The notes under the pieces: generated by a model
Told to the model about the DNA's origin: nothing
The model's input: the letters and a program-made list of their open reading frames with translations, nothing else
Database searches by the model: none
Position numbers and translations under genes: made by a program
Shown here: positions 24,858 to 33,642 of the stretch, piece after piece
Layout: the number at the start of each line of letters is the position of its first letter
Numbering within the stretch: the stretch's first letter is position 1
NCBI GenBank assembly: GCA_001824825.1
Contig: MHTK01000006.1
Location: 1 to 46,415, forward strand
Direction of reading: 5' to 3'
Source of the DNA: Candidatus Vogelbacteria bacterium RIFOXYD1_FULL_46_19
GTDB lineage: Bacteria > Patescibacteriota > Minisyncoccia > Phycocordibacterales > XYD1-FULL-46-19
DNA length: 46,415 nt

Positions 24858-25052
24858 ATGAACTACCTCCAATACAAAAAATCTATCAGCTTAGAACTCG
24901 CCACTCTAAACGCTCAGATTGATCGAAAGATTTTGCGCGGCCAGTCTTACTACCGCGAAGCTTTGCGTCATAAAATTTTAACGCGACAGCTGAACCGACT
25001 AGCCGGCAAGACTTACTTCTCCCGCTTGATGTCCAACCTGGCCCTGTTCTAG
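24858..25052 (+). CDS. Small basic protein co-transcribed with lexA
   Basis: 64 residues from the ATG at 24858. A longer open frame begins at 24798 but that start lies within the promoter. The protein is basic and helical (L-N-A-Q-I-D-R-K-I-L-R-G...H-K-I-L-T-R-Q-L-N-R-L) with no membrane segment. It ends 13 bp before lexA and lies downstream of the SOS box, so it should be damage-inducible. By position it could be a cell-division inhibitor or repair accessory (compare yneA beside Bacillus lexA), but there is no sequence likeness. Confidence 0.7.
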   Translation: MNYLQYKKSISLELATLNAQIDRKILRGQSYYREALRHKILTRQLNRLAGKTYFSRLMSNLALF

Positions 25053-25065
25053 TAATATTTTTTAT

Positions 25066-25635
25066 ATGATTACACTTCAATATCAAAAGCTCATGGCCTT
25101 CTATAGCCGAGAAGGGCGAATGCCGACTTATACGGAAATGATGAGTTTGTTTAACTTTCGCTCTAAAAATGCTGTTTATAAATTGGTCAACAAACTGGTG
25201 GAGGCCGACTTGGTGCTAAAAGATCGCCTGGGTCGCTTGCAACCCAGTAAAGCGGCGACCGAGGTACCTTTCTTGGGCTTGGTGACGGCTGGCTTACCAG
25301 CGGCGGTGGACGCGCTGGACCATTTTGATACTTTAAACTTAAATGACTTCTTGATTGATAAAAAAGATAAAACTTTTATCTTGGAAGTGGACGGCGACTC
25401 CATGATCGAAGCCCATATTGACGATGGCGACCTGGTGATTGCTGAAAAAACCGACACTGCTCGCGATGGTGACATTGTGATTGCTAAAGTTGATGGTGAA
25501 TTTACGATGAAATATTTTAGGCGGAAGGGGACTAAGGTTTGGCTGGACCCAGCCAACAAGCGCTACGAGCCCATTTACCCGGAAATGGAGTTGGAGGTGG
25601 TGGCTCTCGTCAAAGGGGTGATTAGAAAGTATTAG
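25066..25635 (+). CDS. lexA: SOS regulator LexA
   Basis: 189 residues, slightly short. The N-terminal winged helix (M-P-T-Y-T-E-M-M-S-L-F-N-F-R-S-K-N-A-V-Y-K-L) is followed by the S24 autopeptidase: cleavage site Ala75-Gly76 (V-T-A-G-L-P), Ser112 in D-G-D-S-M and Lys149 in E-F-T-M-K-Y. Self-cleavage stimulated by RecA filaments would derepress SOS genes. Its promoter carries a GAAC-N4-GTTC box. The neighbouring uvrB and uvrA are plausible regulon members, but no box was found at either. Confidence 0.96.
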   Translation: MITLQYQKLMAFYSREGRMPTYTEMMSLFNFRSKNAVYKLVNKLVEADLVLKDRLGRLQPSKAATEVPFLGLVTAGLPAAVDALDHFDTLNLNDFLIDKKDKTFILEVDGDSMIEAHIDDGDLVIAEKTDTARDGDIVIAKVDGEFTMKYFRRKGTKVWLDPANKRYEPIYPEMELEVVALVKGVIRKY

Positions 25636-25780
25636 GTCCGGGGACCACTAAAGAGTTGCTAGTTTAAAACACTGGTGATCTGTGTTAGAGTGCACTGACC
25701 CCTATAGACCACTGGCCGGGGTTTTTGGCGTCGGGAGACTCACTCTAAAAGGTGAGTCATAACAATCATTGCGACCAACT
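25636..25780 (+). other. lexA-uvrA spacer with two hairpins
   Basis: ACCCC...GGGG followed by TTTTT near 25697-25727 could be a weak lexA terminator. GACTCAC / GTGAGTC (about 25737-25757) forms a second hairpin shortly before uvrA. No SOS box is visible here. Confidence 0.45.
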
Positions 25781-28432
25781 ATGAAAGAATCAGACAAAAA
25801 AATAAAAATTAAAGGGGCCCGCACCCACAATTTAAAAAACATTGACTTAGAGATCCCCCGCGACCAGCTAGTGGTTTTTACCGGTTTGTCGGGTTCGGGT
25901 AAGTCGTCACTGGCTTTTGATACTATCTTTGCTGAGGGTCAGCGACGTTATGTGGAGTCGCTCTCTTCTTACGCGCGGCAGTTTTTGCGGCAAATGCAAA
26001 AGCCGGACGTGGACGAAATTACCGGCTTATCACCGGCTATTTCTATTGACCAAAAATCGCGCTCGCAAAATCCTCGCTCGACTGTAGCCACTATCACCGA
26101 AATTTATGACTACTTACGAGTCTTATTTGCGCGAGTGGGCCGGCCACACTGCCTGGTTTGTGGGGAAGCTATCGTTAAGTTGTCGCACGATGAGATTGTG
26201 GGTTTGGCTTTAAAAAAAGTCAGATCTTTACTGAAAAAATCCGCTGGGGTCGATAGCTTGCAGATTTACGCCCCCTTGATCAGAGGGCGAAAAGGCGAGT
26301 ATTACCAAATGCTATATGACCTGATTGATAAGGGGTATAGCGAAGTTTTGATTGACGATATTCGGTACAACTTGCGCGAGCGGATTGAATTGGGTCGAAT
26401 GAAAAAGCATGATATTGACGTCTTAGTGGATGAAATTGATTTGGTCGACTTTAAACCGCTACCTAAAGGTAAAGAGCTTAAAAACGAAGTGGGGAAGGCT
26501 GTTTATGACAATGCTTATGGTCGGCTAACCGAAGCTGTGGAGCGAGCTCTAAAGGAAGCCGACGGTTTAGTGCGAGTGGTGATCGGTTCACCTAAAACTA
26601 AGAAAAAAGTTTTAGCGGAGGCCAGTGAACAATCGATTTTATCGGCCAAATTTGCCTGCCCCCGCGACGGGTTCTCTTTTCCGGAAATTGAGCCTCGGCT
26701 TTTTTCCTTTAACTCACCCTACGGGGCTTGTCCGGAGTGTCATGGCTTAGGGACCAAGCACTTATATAGTGATAAACCTTGCCCGGTGTGCAAAGGCTCC
26801 CGTCTGCGTCAAGAATCGCTCCACGTTTTATTGGAGTCTGATGTTAAAACTTTGCCTAAGGCTAAAAATATTGTGGAATTAGCAGCCCTGTCCATTCGAG
26901 AAGCGGATGAGTTCTTCAAAAACATTAAGTTAACAGCCAAGGAAAAGCAGATTGCCGAAATGGTGCTAAGAGAGATTGAGTCTCGGCTTAAATTTTTACT
27001 CGACGTGGGTTTGGACTATATTTCTTTGGATCGGCGAGCTAATACTTTATCGGGCGGTGAAGCTCAGCGGATCCGTTTGGCCTCGCAGCTTGGTTCACGG
27101 TTGGTTGGAACTTTATATGTTTTAGACGAACCGACCATAGGACTGCACTCGCGCGATAATGATTTACTGATTAAAACTTTGCTCGATTTGCGTGACCTGG
27201 GCAACACTATCGTAGTGGTAGAACATGATGAAGATACTATTTATGCTTCGGATTTTTTAGTGGATATTGGGCCAGGAGCCGGGGTACATGGGGGTAATAT
27301 TGTGGTGGCCGCTCCGACGGAAAATTTACTAACCGCTAAGACTAATGATTTTAATTCGCTGACAGTGGACTATTTGCGGGGCGAAAAATCGGTGCCGATA
27401 CCACTGAAACGTCGAACTAGTGACAAGGGTCACATCCGCATTCGGGGGGGAGAAGTTTTTAATATTAAACATTTAAACATTGATATTCCACTCGGAAAAT
27501 TAGTTAGCATTACAGGGGTCTCTGGTTCTGGTAAGTCTAGTTTTGTTTACGAGATTTTGCACAAAAATCTAAAGGCGCGCTTTGATCGGAAGTACCGATC
27601 TAACGAGTTATTTAACTGCCGGGAATTTACCGGCAGCGAGTACATTGGCCGGGAAATTATGATTGACCAGTCGCCTATTGGTCGGACCCCACGGTCTAAC
27701 CCGGCCACTTATACCGGAGCTTTTACCTGGATTAGAGATCTCTTTGCTTCGACCGAGTACGCCCGCTTGCGCGGTTGGAAGCCGGGGCGGTTTTCATTCA
27801 ATGTTAAAGGGGGCCGCTGTGAAGCCTGTCAAGGTAATGGTTTACTAGCGGTGGAAATGCATTTTTTGCCGACTGTCTATGTTACTTGTGATATCTGTAG
27901 TGGTACTCGTTACGAACAAGAAACCTTGGAAGCTAAGTATAAGGGTAAGAATATAAATGAGGTGTTGCATATGACCATTGAAGAGGCCTCCAGCTTTTTT
28001 CGTGACTATCCGGCGATAGCCGATCGTTTGCGTACTTTAAACGAAGTGGGTTTGGGCTATTTGGAACTAGGTCAGTCGGCCACCACTTTATCGGGTGGTG
28101 AAGCTCAAAGAGTAAAAATATCATCCGAACTGTATCGGCCGTTTGTCCAAAAGTCCATTTATATTTTAGACGAGCCGACGGTTGGTTTACATTATGAAGA
28201 TGTTAAAAATTTGGTCGATATACTACACAAGTTGGTCGAGCGAGGTAATACTGTGGTAGTCATCGAACATAATTTAGATGTGATTAAAAATGCCGATTAT
28301 GTGATTGACTTAGGGCCGGACGGGGGCTCTGGTGGCGGAGATTTGGTAGCCAAAGGGACACCGGAAGAAGTGGCCGCCACCGATACCCACACTGGACGCT
28401 ACTTGCGTAAGCATTTACGGAAAACCAAATAA
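25781..28432 (+). CDS. uvrA: Excinuclease ABC subunit A
   Basis: 883 residues from the ATG at 25781 (a TTG at 25769 is less likely), a little short of the usual ~940. It has two ABC ATPase halves: Walker [10 protein letters not shown] and G-V-S-G-S-G-K-S-S, two L-S-G-G-E-A-Q-R signatures, D-E-P-T-I-G-L-H and D-E-P-T-V-G-L-H. Zinc modules are C-P-E-C-H-G...C-P-V-C-K-G and C-E-A-C-Q-G...C-D-I-C-S-G. A first zinc finger is reduced to C-L-V-C-G. UvrA finds bulky DNA damage and loads UvrB. Confidence 0.98.
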   Translation: MKESDKKIKIKGARTHNLKNIDLEIPRDQLVVFTGLSGSGKSSLAFDTIFAEGQRRYVESLSSYARQFLRQMQKPDVDEITGLSPAISIDQKSRSQNPRSTVATITEIYDYLRVLFARVGRPHCLVCGEAIVKLSHDEIVGLALKKVRSLLKKSAGVDSLQIYAPLIRGRKGEYYQMLYDLIDKGYSEVLIDDIRYNLRERIELGRMKKHDIDVLVDEIDLVDFKPLPKGKELKNEVGKAVYDNAYGRLTEAVERALKEADGLVRVVIGSPKTKKKVLAEASEQSILSAKFACPRDGFSFPEIEPRLFSFNSPYGACPECHGLGTKHLYSDKPCPVCKGSRLRQESLHVLLESDVKTLPKAKNIVELAALSIREADEFFKNIKLTAKEKQIAEMVLREIESRLKFLLDVGLDYISLDRRANTLSGGEAQRIRLASQLGSRLVGTLYVLDEPTIGLHSRDNDLLIKTLLDLRDLGNTIVVVEHDEDTIYASDFLVDIGPGAGVHGGNIVVAAPTENLLTAKTNDFNSLTVDYLRGEKSVPIPLKRRTSDKGHIRIRGGEVFNIKHLNIDIPLGKLVSITGVSGSGKSSFVYEILHKNLKARFDRKYRSNELFNCREFTGSEYIGREIMIDQSPIGRTPRSNPATYTGAFTWIRDLFASTEYARLRGWKPGRFSFNVKGGRCEACQGNGLLAVEMHFLPTVYVTCDICSGTRYEQETLEAKYKGKNINEVLHMTIEEASSFFRDYPAIADRLRTLNEVGLGYLELGQSATTLSGGEAQRVKISSELYRPFVQKSIYILDEPTVGLHYEDVKNLVDILHKLVERGNTVVVIEHNLDVIKNADYVIDLGPDGGSGGGDLVAKGTPEEVAATDTHTGRYLRKHLRKTK

Positions 28433-28435
28433 GTC

Positions 28436-28607
28436 GAAATAAAAAAGACCCCTCAGGTGAAGGAGTGAACAAACACCTAAGGGGTTCCGGAAGGTGACGT
28501 TTCGGTAGCCAGGTCTGCCCAAGGCAAGCCCTAGGCAGTTGGTGAGGCTAAGCGAAACAACAGGACCGGATATTTATGAATTTATATGATGGATTAATAT
28601 TTGTCAA
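28436..28607 (-). ncRNA. Candidate small RNA (minus strand), with promoter and terminator
   Basis: On the minus strand: -35 TTGACA (28602-28607), 17-bp spacer, -10 TAAATT (28579-28584), predicted start near 28570. The transcript would run ~130 nt to a strong terminator at 28441-28486. It folds as a rod: GTTTCG with CGAAAC, GCC with GGC, and an apical CTGCC / GGGCAG, with outer TCCGG / CCGGA. No open frame. It resembles the scale of SRP or 6S RNA but lacks the SRP GGAAGCAG loop, so I do not name it. Confidence 0.55.
28441..28486 (-). terminator. Terminator of the minus-strand small RNA
   Basis: GACCCCT-AGGTG / CACCT-AGGGGTT stem; on the minus strand it runs into TTTTTT. Read from uvrA there is no T run, so it belongs chiefly to the minus strand. 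Confidence 0.8.
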
Positions 28608-28615
28608 CTTTAGCT

Positions 28616-28883
28616 ATAAAAATTTGCCCCCTCACATTGCTGTAGAGGGGGCAGACGGAACGGAGAGGACCTGCTTGGGAAAGACTTGGGTCTAAGTACT
28701 CACTTGCGGTTGTTACCACAAGCTGACTGCGGTCGCGCAGTGAGTACGAAACTAGGAAACCAGCTTGGGTTGGAATACTATTGCAGGCCCCCAAAACTGC
28801 TGGTTTCGACCCCATCCGAATTTGTGTGGATCCTCGGGTTCTCGTCTAATTGTTAGTTTAATCTATCACTAGACAGGAGTCAA
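28616..28883 (-). ncRNA. Candidate structured ~230-nt RNA (minus strand)
   Basis: On the minus strand: -35 TTGACT (28878-28883), exactly 17 bp, -10 TAAACT (28855-28860), start near 28848. It ends at a GCCCCCTC / GAGGGGGC hairpin (28626-28652) followed by AAATTTTTATA. Inside are two long-range helices: AAACCAGC / GCTGGTTT (28757-28764 with 28799-28806) and GTACTCACT / AGTGAGTAC (28696-28704 with 28739-28747). A 73-codon frame on this strand looks like a by-product of the RNA. Confidence 0.6.
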
Positions 28884-28907
28884 GGGATAACATTACACTA
28901 CTAGTCT

Positions 28908-30131
28908 ATGGACTTATCCGATTTTAAAAAAACCAAATTAGCTGATCAGCCGGGTGTCTACTTTTTTAAAAAAGGTCGGCAGATTTTATATATTGGTAAG
29001 GCGACTTCTTTGTACGACCGAGTGCGAAGCTATTTCAGTCAAGATTTAAATGAGACCAGGGGTCCACTCTTGGTGAAAATGCTAAGTGAGGCGACGACTC
29101 TTAATTTTCAACAGACAGATTCAGTTTTAGAAGCTTTAATTTTAGAAGCGGCTTTAATTAGACGACACCGGCCTCTTTATAATACGCGGGCCAAAGACGA
29201 TAAAAGTTATTGGCATATCATTATTACCAAAGAAGTGTGGCCGCGGGTTTTGATGGTGCGGGGAAAAGATTTGATTGAAACTATCGAGCCGGCCAGTGTT
29301 AAGTACACTTTCGGCCCTTTTCCCCAAGCGGCGGAACTTAAAGTAGCCTTAAAAATTATTCGTAAAATTTTTCCTTTTCGTGACAAGTGTCAGCCGGCCG
29401 AAGCTAAAGGTGGGGGGCGACCGTGTTTTTCGGCTCAGCTAGGACTTTGTCCCGGGGTGTGCAGTGGCTCGATTAGCCAGACCGAATATGCTCGCTTGGT
29501 CAATCACTTACGGTTATTTTTTGAAGGTAAGAAAGTTATTCTGTTAAAAAAGTTGGAGCAAGAAATGAAGCAACTGTCACGACAAGAAAAATTTGAAGAG
29601 GCGCTCGTCCGGCGGAATCAAATTTTTGCCCTGCAGCATATAAACGATATTGCCCTCTTAAAAGCCAGTCCGAGCAGTAGCCGCTTGCGAATCGAAGCCT
29701 ATGATATTGCTCACTTGGCTGGGCGGCATACGGTCGGGGTGATGACGGTAATTTTGGGCGGAGTACCGGAAAAAAATGCTTACCGTAAATTTGGACTGAG
29801 GGGTCTGGCCTCGGATAAAGTGAATGACATTGCCAACTTACAAGAAGTTTTGGAGAGACGCTTAAATCATCCCGAATGGCCCTGGCCGGAGCTGGTGGTG
29901 GTAGATGGAGGAAAAGCTCAACTAAAAGTAGCTAAAGCTATTTTGGATAAGTTCGGCCTAACAGTACCAGTGGTGGCAGTGGTGAAAAATGAGAAACATC
30001 AACCACGAGAAATTTTAGGTGATAAAAGACTGGCCCGGGAATATGAAAGCGAAATTCTACTGGCAAATAGTGAAGCTCATCGTTTTGCTATTTCTTATCA
30101 CCGAACCAAGAGTCGCCGTGGATTACGCTAG
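28908..30131 (+). CDS. uvrC: Short excinuclease ABC subunit C
   Basis: 407 residues against ~600 for typical UvrC. The GIY-YIG nuclease domain (G-V-Y-F-F...L-Y-I-G-K-A-T-S-L, residues ~13-90) and UVR motif (R-Q-E-K-F-E-E-A-L-V-R-R-N-Q-I) are intact. The RNase-H-like domain has Y-D-I-A-H, V-V-D-G-G-K-A-Q and E-A-H-R-F-A-I-S-Y-H-R. The stop comes right after that, so the tandem helix-hairpin-helix DNA-binding domain is absent. The natural ending (H-R-T-K-S-R-R-G-L-R) argues against a frameshift. It makes the 3' and 5' incisions with UvrB. Confidence 0.92.
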   Translation: MDLSDFKKTKLADQPGVYFFKKGRQILYIGKATSLYDRVRSYFSQDLNETRGPLLVKMLSEATTLNFQQTDSVLEALILEAALIRRHRPLYNTRAKDDKSYWHIIITKEVWPRVLMVRGKDLIETIEPASVKYTFGPFPQAAELKVALKIIRKIFPFRDKCQPAEAKGGGRPCFSAQLGLCPGVCSGSISQTEYARLVNHLRLFFEGKKVILLKKLEQEMKQLSRQEKFEEALVRRNQIFALQHINDIALLKASPSSSRLRIEAYDIAHLAGRHTVGVMTVILGGVPEKNAYRKFGLRGLASDKVNDIANLQEVLERRLNHPEWPWPELVVVDGGKAQLKVAKAILDKFGLTVPVVAVVKNEKHQPREILGDKRLAREYESEILLANSEAHRFAISYHRTKSRRGLR

Positions 30132-30153
30132 CGACACACCTCTGGCTGAGTGT

Positions 30154-30159
30154 TATAAT
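30154..30159 (+). promoter_or_regulatory. Extended -10 box, 6 nt before kinase ATG
   Basis: TGTTATAAT (TGn-TATAAT) ends 6 nt before the ATG at 30166. Confidence 0.6.
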
Positions 30160-30165
30160 TTCTAA

Positions 30166-31662
30166 ATGTTAACCCGTGCGGACAGCTTACGTTTGGAACT
30201 GGCTGGCCGGTTGATTTTTATCCGTTTGGCTTTAATTTTGGCGGCTATCTTTATAGTCGGTTTTTTAGCTTATCAGGCGGACAAAATAGTGCTCGGCAAG
30301 TTAAGTGGAGACGGTTTGATTCTGGCCATTCTTTTTTTGGTCGGCTTGCTTAATATTTTATTCTTTGTAGCTTGGCAGGGAGTCCGTCAGAGCCAGAATC
30401 GTTTTTGGTTGAATGGATTGGTGTTTTGGCAAGTCATGATTGATTTCCTAGCCATTTTAATAGTCATTATTTCATGGCCGGATGGGGACGGAGCACTGTT
30501 TTTGCTTTTTTTGTGGCCCTTATTGGAGGGAGTATTACTTTTTAGTTCAGTTGGATCATTACTCCTCTCGGCCGTGGCTGGGGGAAGTTTGATTACTGTT
30601 TTATATCTCGATGAGCAAAATATTGTTCTCTTAGGTCAATCTATCAACTTTGATTGGATCGACGGTTTTATGACTCAAACTTCTCTCGACGAGCTGTTAG
30701 GTTGGTCGGTGGTTTATCTGGTTTTTACTTTGGTTTTATCATATTGCTTTAGTATATTAACCAGTTTTAGTGGACGAGAATCACTGCAGGATAAACTGAA
30801 TCAGAAGGAAGCTGAGTTGGAGCATGATCAGATGCAGTGGGTGCGCCAATATAGTCAGAAGATGGATGAGAATAACCGCTTATTAAAAACCAAGGAACTG
30901 GAATTATCTCTAGCTAAGCAGCAACTGGAAATGCTGGAGAATGCTAAGTCCGAATTTGTGTCTGTTACTACGCACCAACTGCGAACGCCCCTGTCGGCTA
31001 TTAAGTGGACTTTTAACATGATTTTGTCCGAGCAACTAGGACCTTTAAATCAAGATCAAAAAACTTTTCTCGATAAAGGCTATCAGAGTGCCTTGAGGAT
31101 GATTAACATTGTTAATAGTTTGGTTCACATTGATCACGCGACAGCCAAAAAAGAAGACTACAATTTAGCTCCTACTGATTTAACTAAACTGATTGAGAAT
31201 ATTAAATTTGAATTTGTCAATCAAGCCGAAAGCAAGAAGATTGGTTTGGAATTTAAAATGACCTCAGAGTCTCTACCACTGGTGACTGTGGATGAAAACA
31301 AAATCAGAATGGTGGTGGAAAATTTAATCGACAATGCTATAAAGTATACTCACGAGGGAGGGATGATAACCGTGCTTTTAAGTGATCTGCGACTTAATAC
31401 TGCTCATCCGGCCGTGGAAATTTCGGTTCGGGATACGGGAGTTGGTATACCCCTGGCTGAACAGAAGAAAATCTTTCATAAATTTTTCCGGGCTTCAAAT
31501 GCGAGAAGGGAAGAACCGGATGGCAGTGGCATCGGCCTTTATATTGCTAAAGATATAGTGGAAAGGCATCAGGGGGCAATGTGGTTCGAGACTGAAGAGG
31601 GTAAGGGGACAACCTTCTTCTTTACCCTACCGATTAATCAAAAGTTGAAAAATGAGATATAA
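30166..31662 (+). CDS. Membrane sensor histidine kinase
   Basis: 498 residues. Six or so transmembrane helices (~15-205) form the sensor, followed by a coiled coil (~208-258). HisKA has the phospho-acceptor His270 in V-T-T-H-Q-L-R-T-P-L-S-A; the ATPase domain has N-L-I-D-N-A-I-K-Y-T (N box), D-T-G-V-G-I-P (G1) and G-S-G-I-G-L-Y-I-A-K (G2). The stimulus is unknown; there is no extracytoplasmic loop of size. It pairs with the receiver protein 40 bp downstream. Confidence 0.95.
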   Translation: MLTRADSLRLELAGRLIFIRLALILAAIFIVGFLAYQADKIVLGKLSGDGLILAILFLVGLLNILFFVAWQGVRQSQNRFWLNGLVFWQVMIDFLAILIVIISWPDGDGALFLLFLWPLLEGVLLFSSVGSLLLSAVAGGSLITVLYLDEQNIVLLGQSINFDWIDGFMTQTSLDELLGWSVVYLVFTLVLSYCFSILTSFSGRESLQDKLNQKEAELEHDQMQWVRQYSQKMDENNRLLKTKELELSLAKQQLEMLENAKSEFVSVTTHQLRTPLSAIKWTFNMILSEQLGPLNQDQKTFLDKGYQSALRMINIVNSLVHIDHATAKKEDYNLAPTDLTKLIENIKFEFVNQAESKKIGLEFKMTSESLPLVTVDENKIRMVVENLIDNAIKYTHEGGMITVLLSDLRLNTAHPAVEISVRDTGVGIPLAEQKKIFHKFFRASNARREEPDGSGIGLYIAKDIVERHQGAMWFETEEGKGTTFFFTLPINQKLKNEI

Positions 31663-31702
31663 TACTTTTATCTAAATTATTTGTTAATTTGCTTTATTAC
31701 CT

Positions 31703-32071
31703 ATGAGTGATTCTATGATGAAAAAAGTTTTAATAGTTGAGGATGATGAATTCTTAAGATCTTTAACAGTTAAAAGGTTGGAAAAAGAAAACTACCAAAT
31801 TATTATTGCGGCCGATGGTGAGCAGGCCTTGAAAATGATTGACAGCGATACTCCGGATTTGATTTTATTGGATTTATTGTTGCCTGGGGTAGATGGTTTT
31901 GAGGTTTTGGAAAAAATGAAAAAAAGTATACCAGTGGTGGTTTTCTCTAACTTGGGTCAAAGAGAAGATATTGAAAAAGCCAAAAAATTGGGAGCGGACG
32001 ACTTTTTGATCAAAGCTAACTTTACTTTGGACGATGTCGTGGCCAAGGTCAGTGAGCATTTGTCTAAATAA
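31703..32071 (+). CDS. Single-domain response regulator
   Basis: 122 residues, receiver domain only. Acidic pocket E13-D14-D15, phospho-acceptor Asp57 in L-I-L-L-D-L-L-L-P-G, Ser in V-V-V-F-S-N-L-G and Lys in F-L-I-K-A-N. There is no output domain, so it must act by binding a partner, like CheY or Spo0F. It follows the histidine kinase and precedes ddl by 5 bp, so all three may be one transcript. Confidence 0.95.
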   Translation: MSDSMMKKVLIVEDDEFLRSLTVKRLEKENYQIIIAADGEQALKMIDSDTPDLILLDLLLPGVDGFEVLEKMKKSIPVVVFSNLGQREDIEKAKKLGADDFLIKANFTLDDVVAKVSEHLSK

Positions 32072-32076
32072 ACCCT

Positions 32077-33039
32077 ATGCTTAAGACTCGGGTGGGTGTG
32101 ATACGAGGTGGGCCGGGACACGAATACGAAGTGTCTTTGAAAAGCGGTGCTAGCGTGCTCTCTAATTTGCCGGAAAAATATGAAGCACGAGACATTTTTA
32201 TTTCTCGCGAAGGAGAGTGGCATTTGGCAGGTCTAACAATTAAGCCGGAGGAAATTGTCCGGCATGTAGACGTGGTTTTTAATGCATTACACGGGGAGTT
32301 TGGTGAAGATGGGGGTTTGCAGGCTATCTTGGATAATTTAAATATACCCTATACTGGCAGTGGTCGTTTGGCGTCCGCTGTTGGTATTAATAAAGAATCG
32401 GTTAAAGCCATTTGTCGAGCCCACGGTATAAAAGTGCCTTATGGGCTCACACTAGCAGATAATTTTGATCTTCACCAAGCTAGCCAACAAGTCTTTTTAA
32501 AAATTCCCCCGCCGTGGGTGATTAAGCCCTTGGATAAAGGTTCCTCCGTCGGCTTATTTTTTGCTCGGTCCCACAGTGAGTTGGAGGCGGCTTTAGCTAA
32601 AGCTGCTACAGTTAGCGACAATTTACTGATCGAGGAGTACATTAAAGGCAAAGAGGCCACTTGTGGAGTGATTAATAATTTTAGACAAGAAAGGATATAT
32701 AAACTGTTGCCCATTGAAATTAGGCGACCTAGCACTTGCCCAGTGTGGAATTATGAGGATAAATATTCCGGGGTGACGGAAGAAATTTGTCCTGGCTGCT
32801 TTTCCGCCGAGGAAAGTGCGGAGATTCAAACGATCGCCGCTAAAATGCACGAGATTTTAGGTCTCCGTCACTATTCGCGTAGCGACTTCATTGTTTCGTC
32901 GCGTGGGATTTACGCTTTAGAGGTAAACACTTTACCGGGCCTTACCACCGAGTCGCTCTTGCCGAAGGCTCTCGCCGCCATTGGCTGCTCCTACGCTGAC
33001 TTTTTAGACCACACTATAACTCTTGCTTTAAGCTCATAA
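32077..33039 (+). CDS. ddl: D-alanine--D-alanine ligase
   Basis: 320 residues, normal length. ATP-grasp fold: N-terminal G-G-P-G-H-E-Y-E-V-S-L-K-S-G, H-G-E-F-G-E-D-G-G-L-Q, Y-T-G-S-G, a glycine loop K-P-L-D-K-G-S-S-V-G, and metal ligands at E-V-N-T-L-P-G-L-T. It joins two D-Ala for peptidoglycan stems in the cytosol. The organism therefore probably makes, or at least edits, a wall. It is close behind the two-component genes. Confidence 0.96.
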   Translation: MLKTRVGVIRGGPGHEYEVSLKSGASVLSNLPEKYEARDIFISREGEWHLAGLTIKPEEIVRHVDVVFNALHGEFGEDGGLQAILDNLNIPYTGSGRLASAVGINKESVKAICRAHGIKVPYGLTLADNFDLHQASQQVFLKIPPPWVIKPLDKGSSVGLFFARSHSELEAALAKAATVSDNLLIEEYIKGKEATCGVINNFRQERIYKLLPIEIRRPSTCPVWNYEDKYSGVTEEICPGCFSAEESAEIQTIAAKMHEILGLRHYSRSDFIVSSRGIYALEVNTLPGLTTESLLPKALAAIGCSYADFLDHTITLALSS

Positions 33040-33091
33040 ATCATTATTATTAGCCAGTAATAATTACTAGGCCTAAACGTCTATAGAGCTT

Positions 33092-33406
33092 ATGAATACA
33101 AATCGTAATTTAATAATTTCCATCGTAATTTTGGCCGTTCTATTTGTAGGTGGGATATTTTGGTGGTGGCAGGTGTCCGGTGAGCCGACCGATATTGTAG
33201 GCCAGATTGAGCAGGATTTAGCCAAATACCAGCAAATAGTTAATGAGTGTCAGGGAGTAACCGATGAGAAAGATCAAGTAGAGTGTACGGAGCAATTGGC
33301 CGAGATTGAAGAAAAGTTAGAAGAGTATGAAAATGATCTGCAAAATATTGAAGTCGAGACAGATACCAGTGAAGAGGCTACGACCACTATTCAAGCTGAA
33401 TCATAA
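33092..33406 (+). CDS. Small anchored coiled-coil protein
   Basis: 104 residues, unrecognised. An N-terminal transmembrane helix (~6-27, ending G-G-I-F-W-W-W) is followed by an acidic, coiled-coil-like domain with two Cys (N-E-C-Q-G and V-E-C-T-E) that might pair. A Thr/Glu-rich tail follows. It is probably exposed outside the membrane and is closed by a terminator. Confidence 0.7.
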   Translation: MNTNRNLIISIVILAVLFVGGIFWWWQVSGEPTDIVGQIEQDLAKYQQIVNECQGVTDEKDQVECTEQLAEIEEKLEEYENDLQNIEVETDTSEEATTTIQAES

Positions 33407-33432
33407 AATTTAAAGACTTGAAAGGTAGAGTA

Positions 33433-33458
33433 AAGGCTCCACTTGGGGGAGCTTTTAT
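33433..33458 (+). terminator. Rho-independent terminator at the end of the core region
   Basis: GGCTCC / GGGAGC-type hairpin followed by TTTTATT. It marks the last host-like transcript before the island. Confidence 0.75.
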
Positions 33459-33640
33459 TGTTTGAATTAGTCGGGCTGCCGACTCAATTGAATTTTCGTC
33501 ACAGTTTAGATTGAGACCTTGCTCGCTAACGATCCGGTAGCGGGCCAATTTTGTGCCGGTCGATTTATTTGGTGTTACTCTTCGACCGGAATATCGGTCT
33601 CAGAGTCCTACAAAAATATAGTCGCTGCGCTTCTTATTTT
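33459..33640. other. Gene-free spacer before the tmRNA-like fragment
   Basis: No gene is seen. It has hairpin-forming segments (GACCGgaatatCGGTC near 33588-33604) and a stem ACAAAAATA / TATTTTTGT (about 33612-33643) that adjoins the tmRNA-like 3' end and could terminate it on the minus strand. Confidence 0.45.
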
Positions 33641-33642
33641 TG

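Noticed and set aside
25636-25780. SOS box upstream of uvrA
   Set aside because: No GAAC-N4-GTTC within the spacer; only unrelated hairpins.
28484-28560. SRP (4.5S) RNA on the plus strand, suggested by CCGGAAGG
   Set aside because: The conserved GGAAGCAGCC loop context is missing and promoter and terminator both point to the minus strand.
28594-28815. 73-codon minus-strand frame
   Set aside because: It lies within the candidate structured RNA; it includes the terminator stem and has no ribosome site.
33423-33640. Possible permuted (two-piece) tmRNA, with a GACGAAAA tag-like word on the minus strand
   Set aside because: The tag frame does not stop properly, and neither the conserved 5' domain (GGATTCGACGG-like) nor a full 7-bp acceptor pairing was found.
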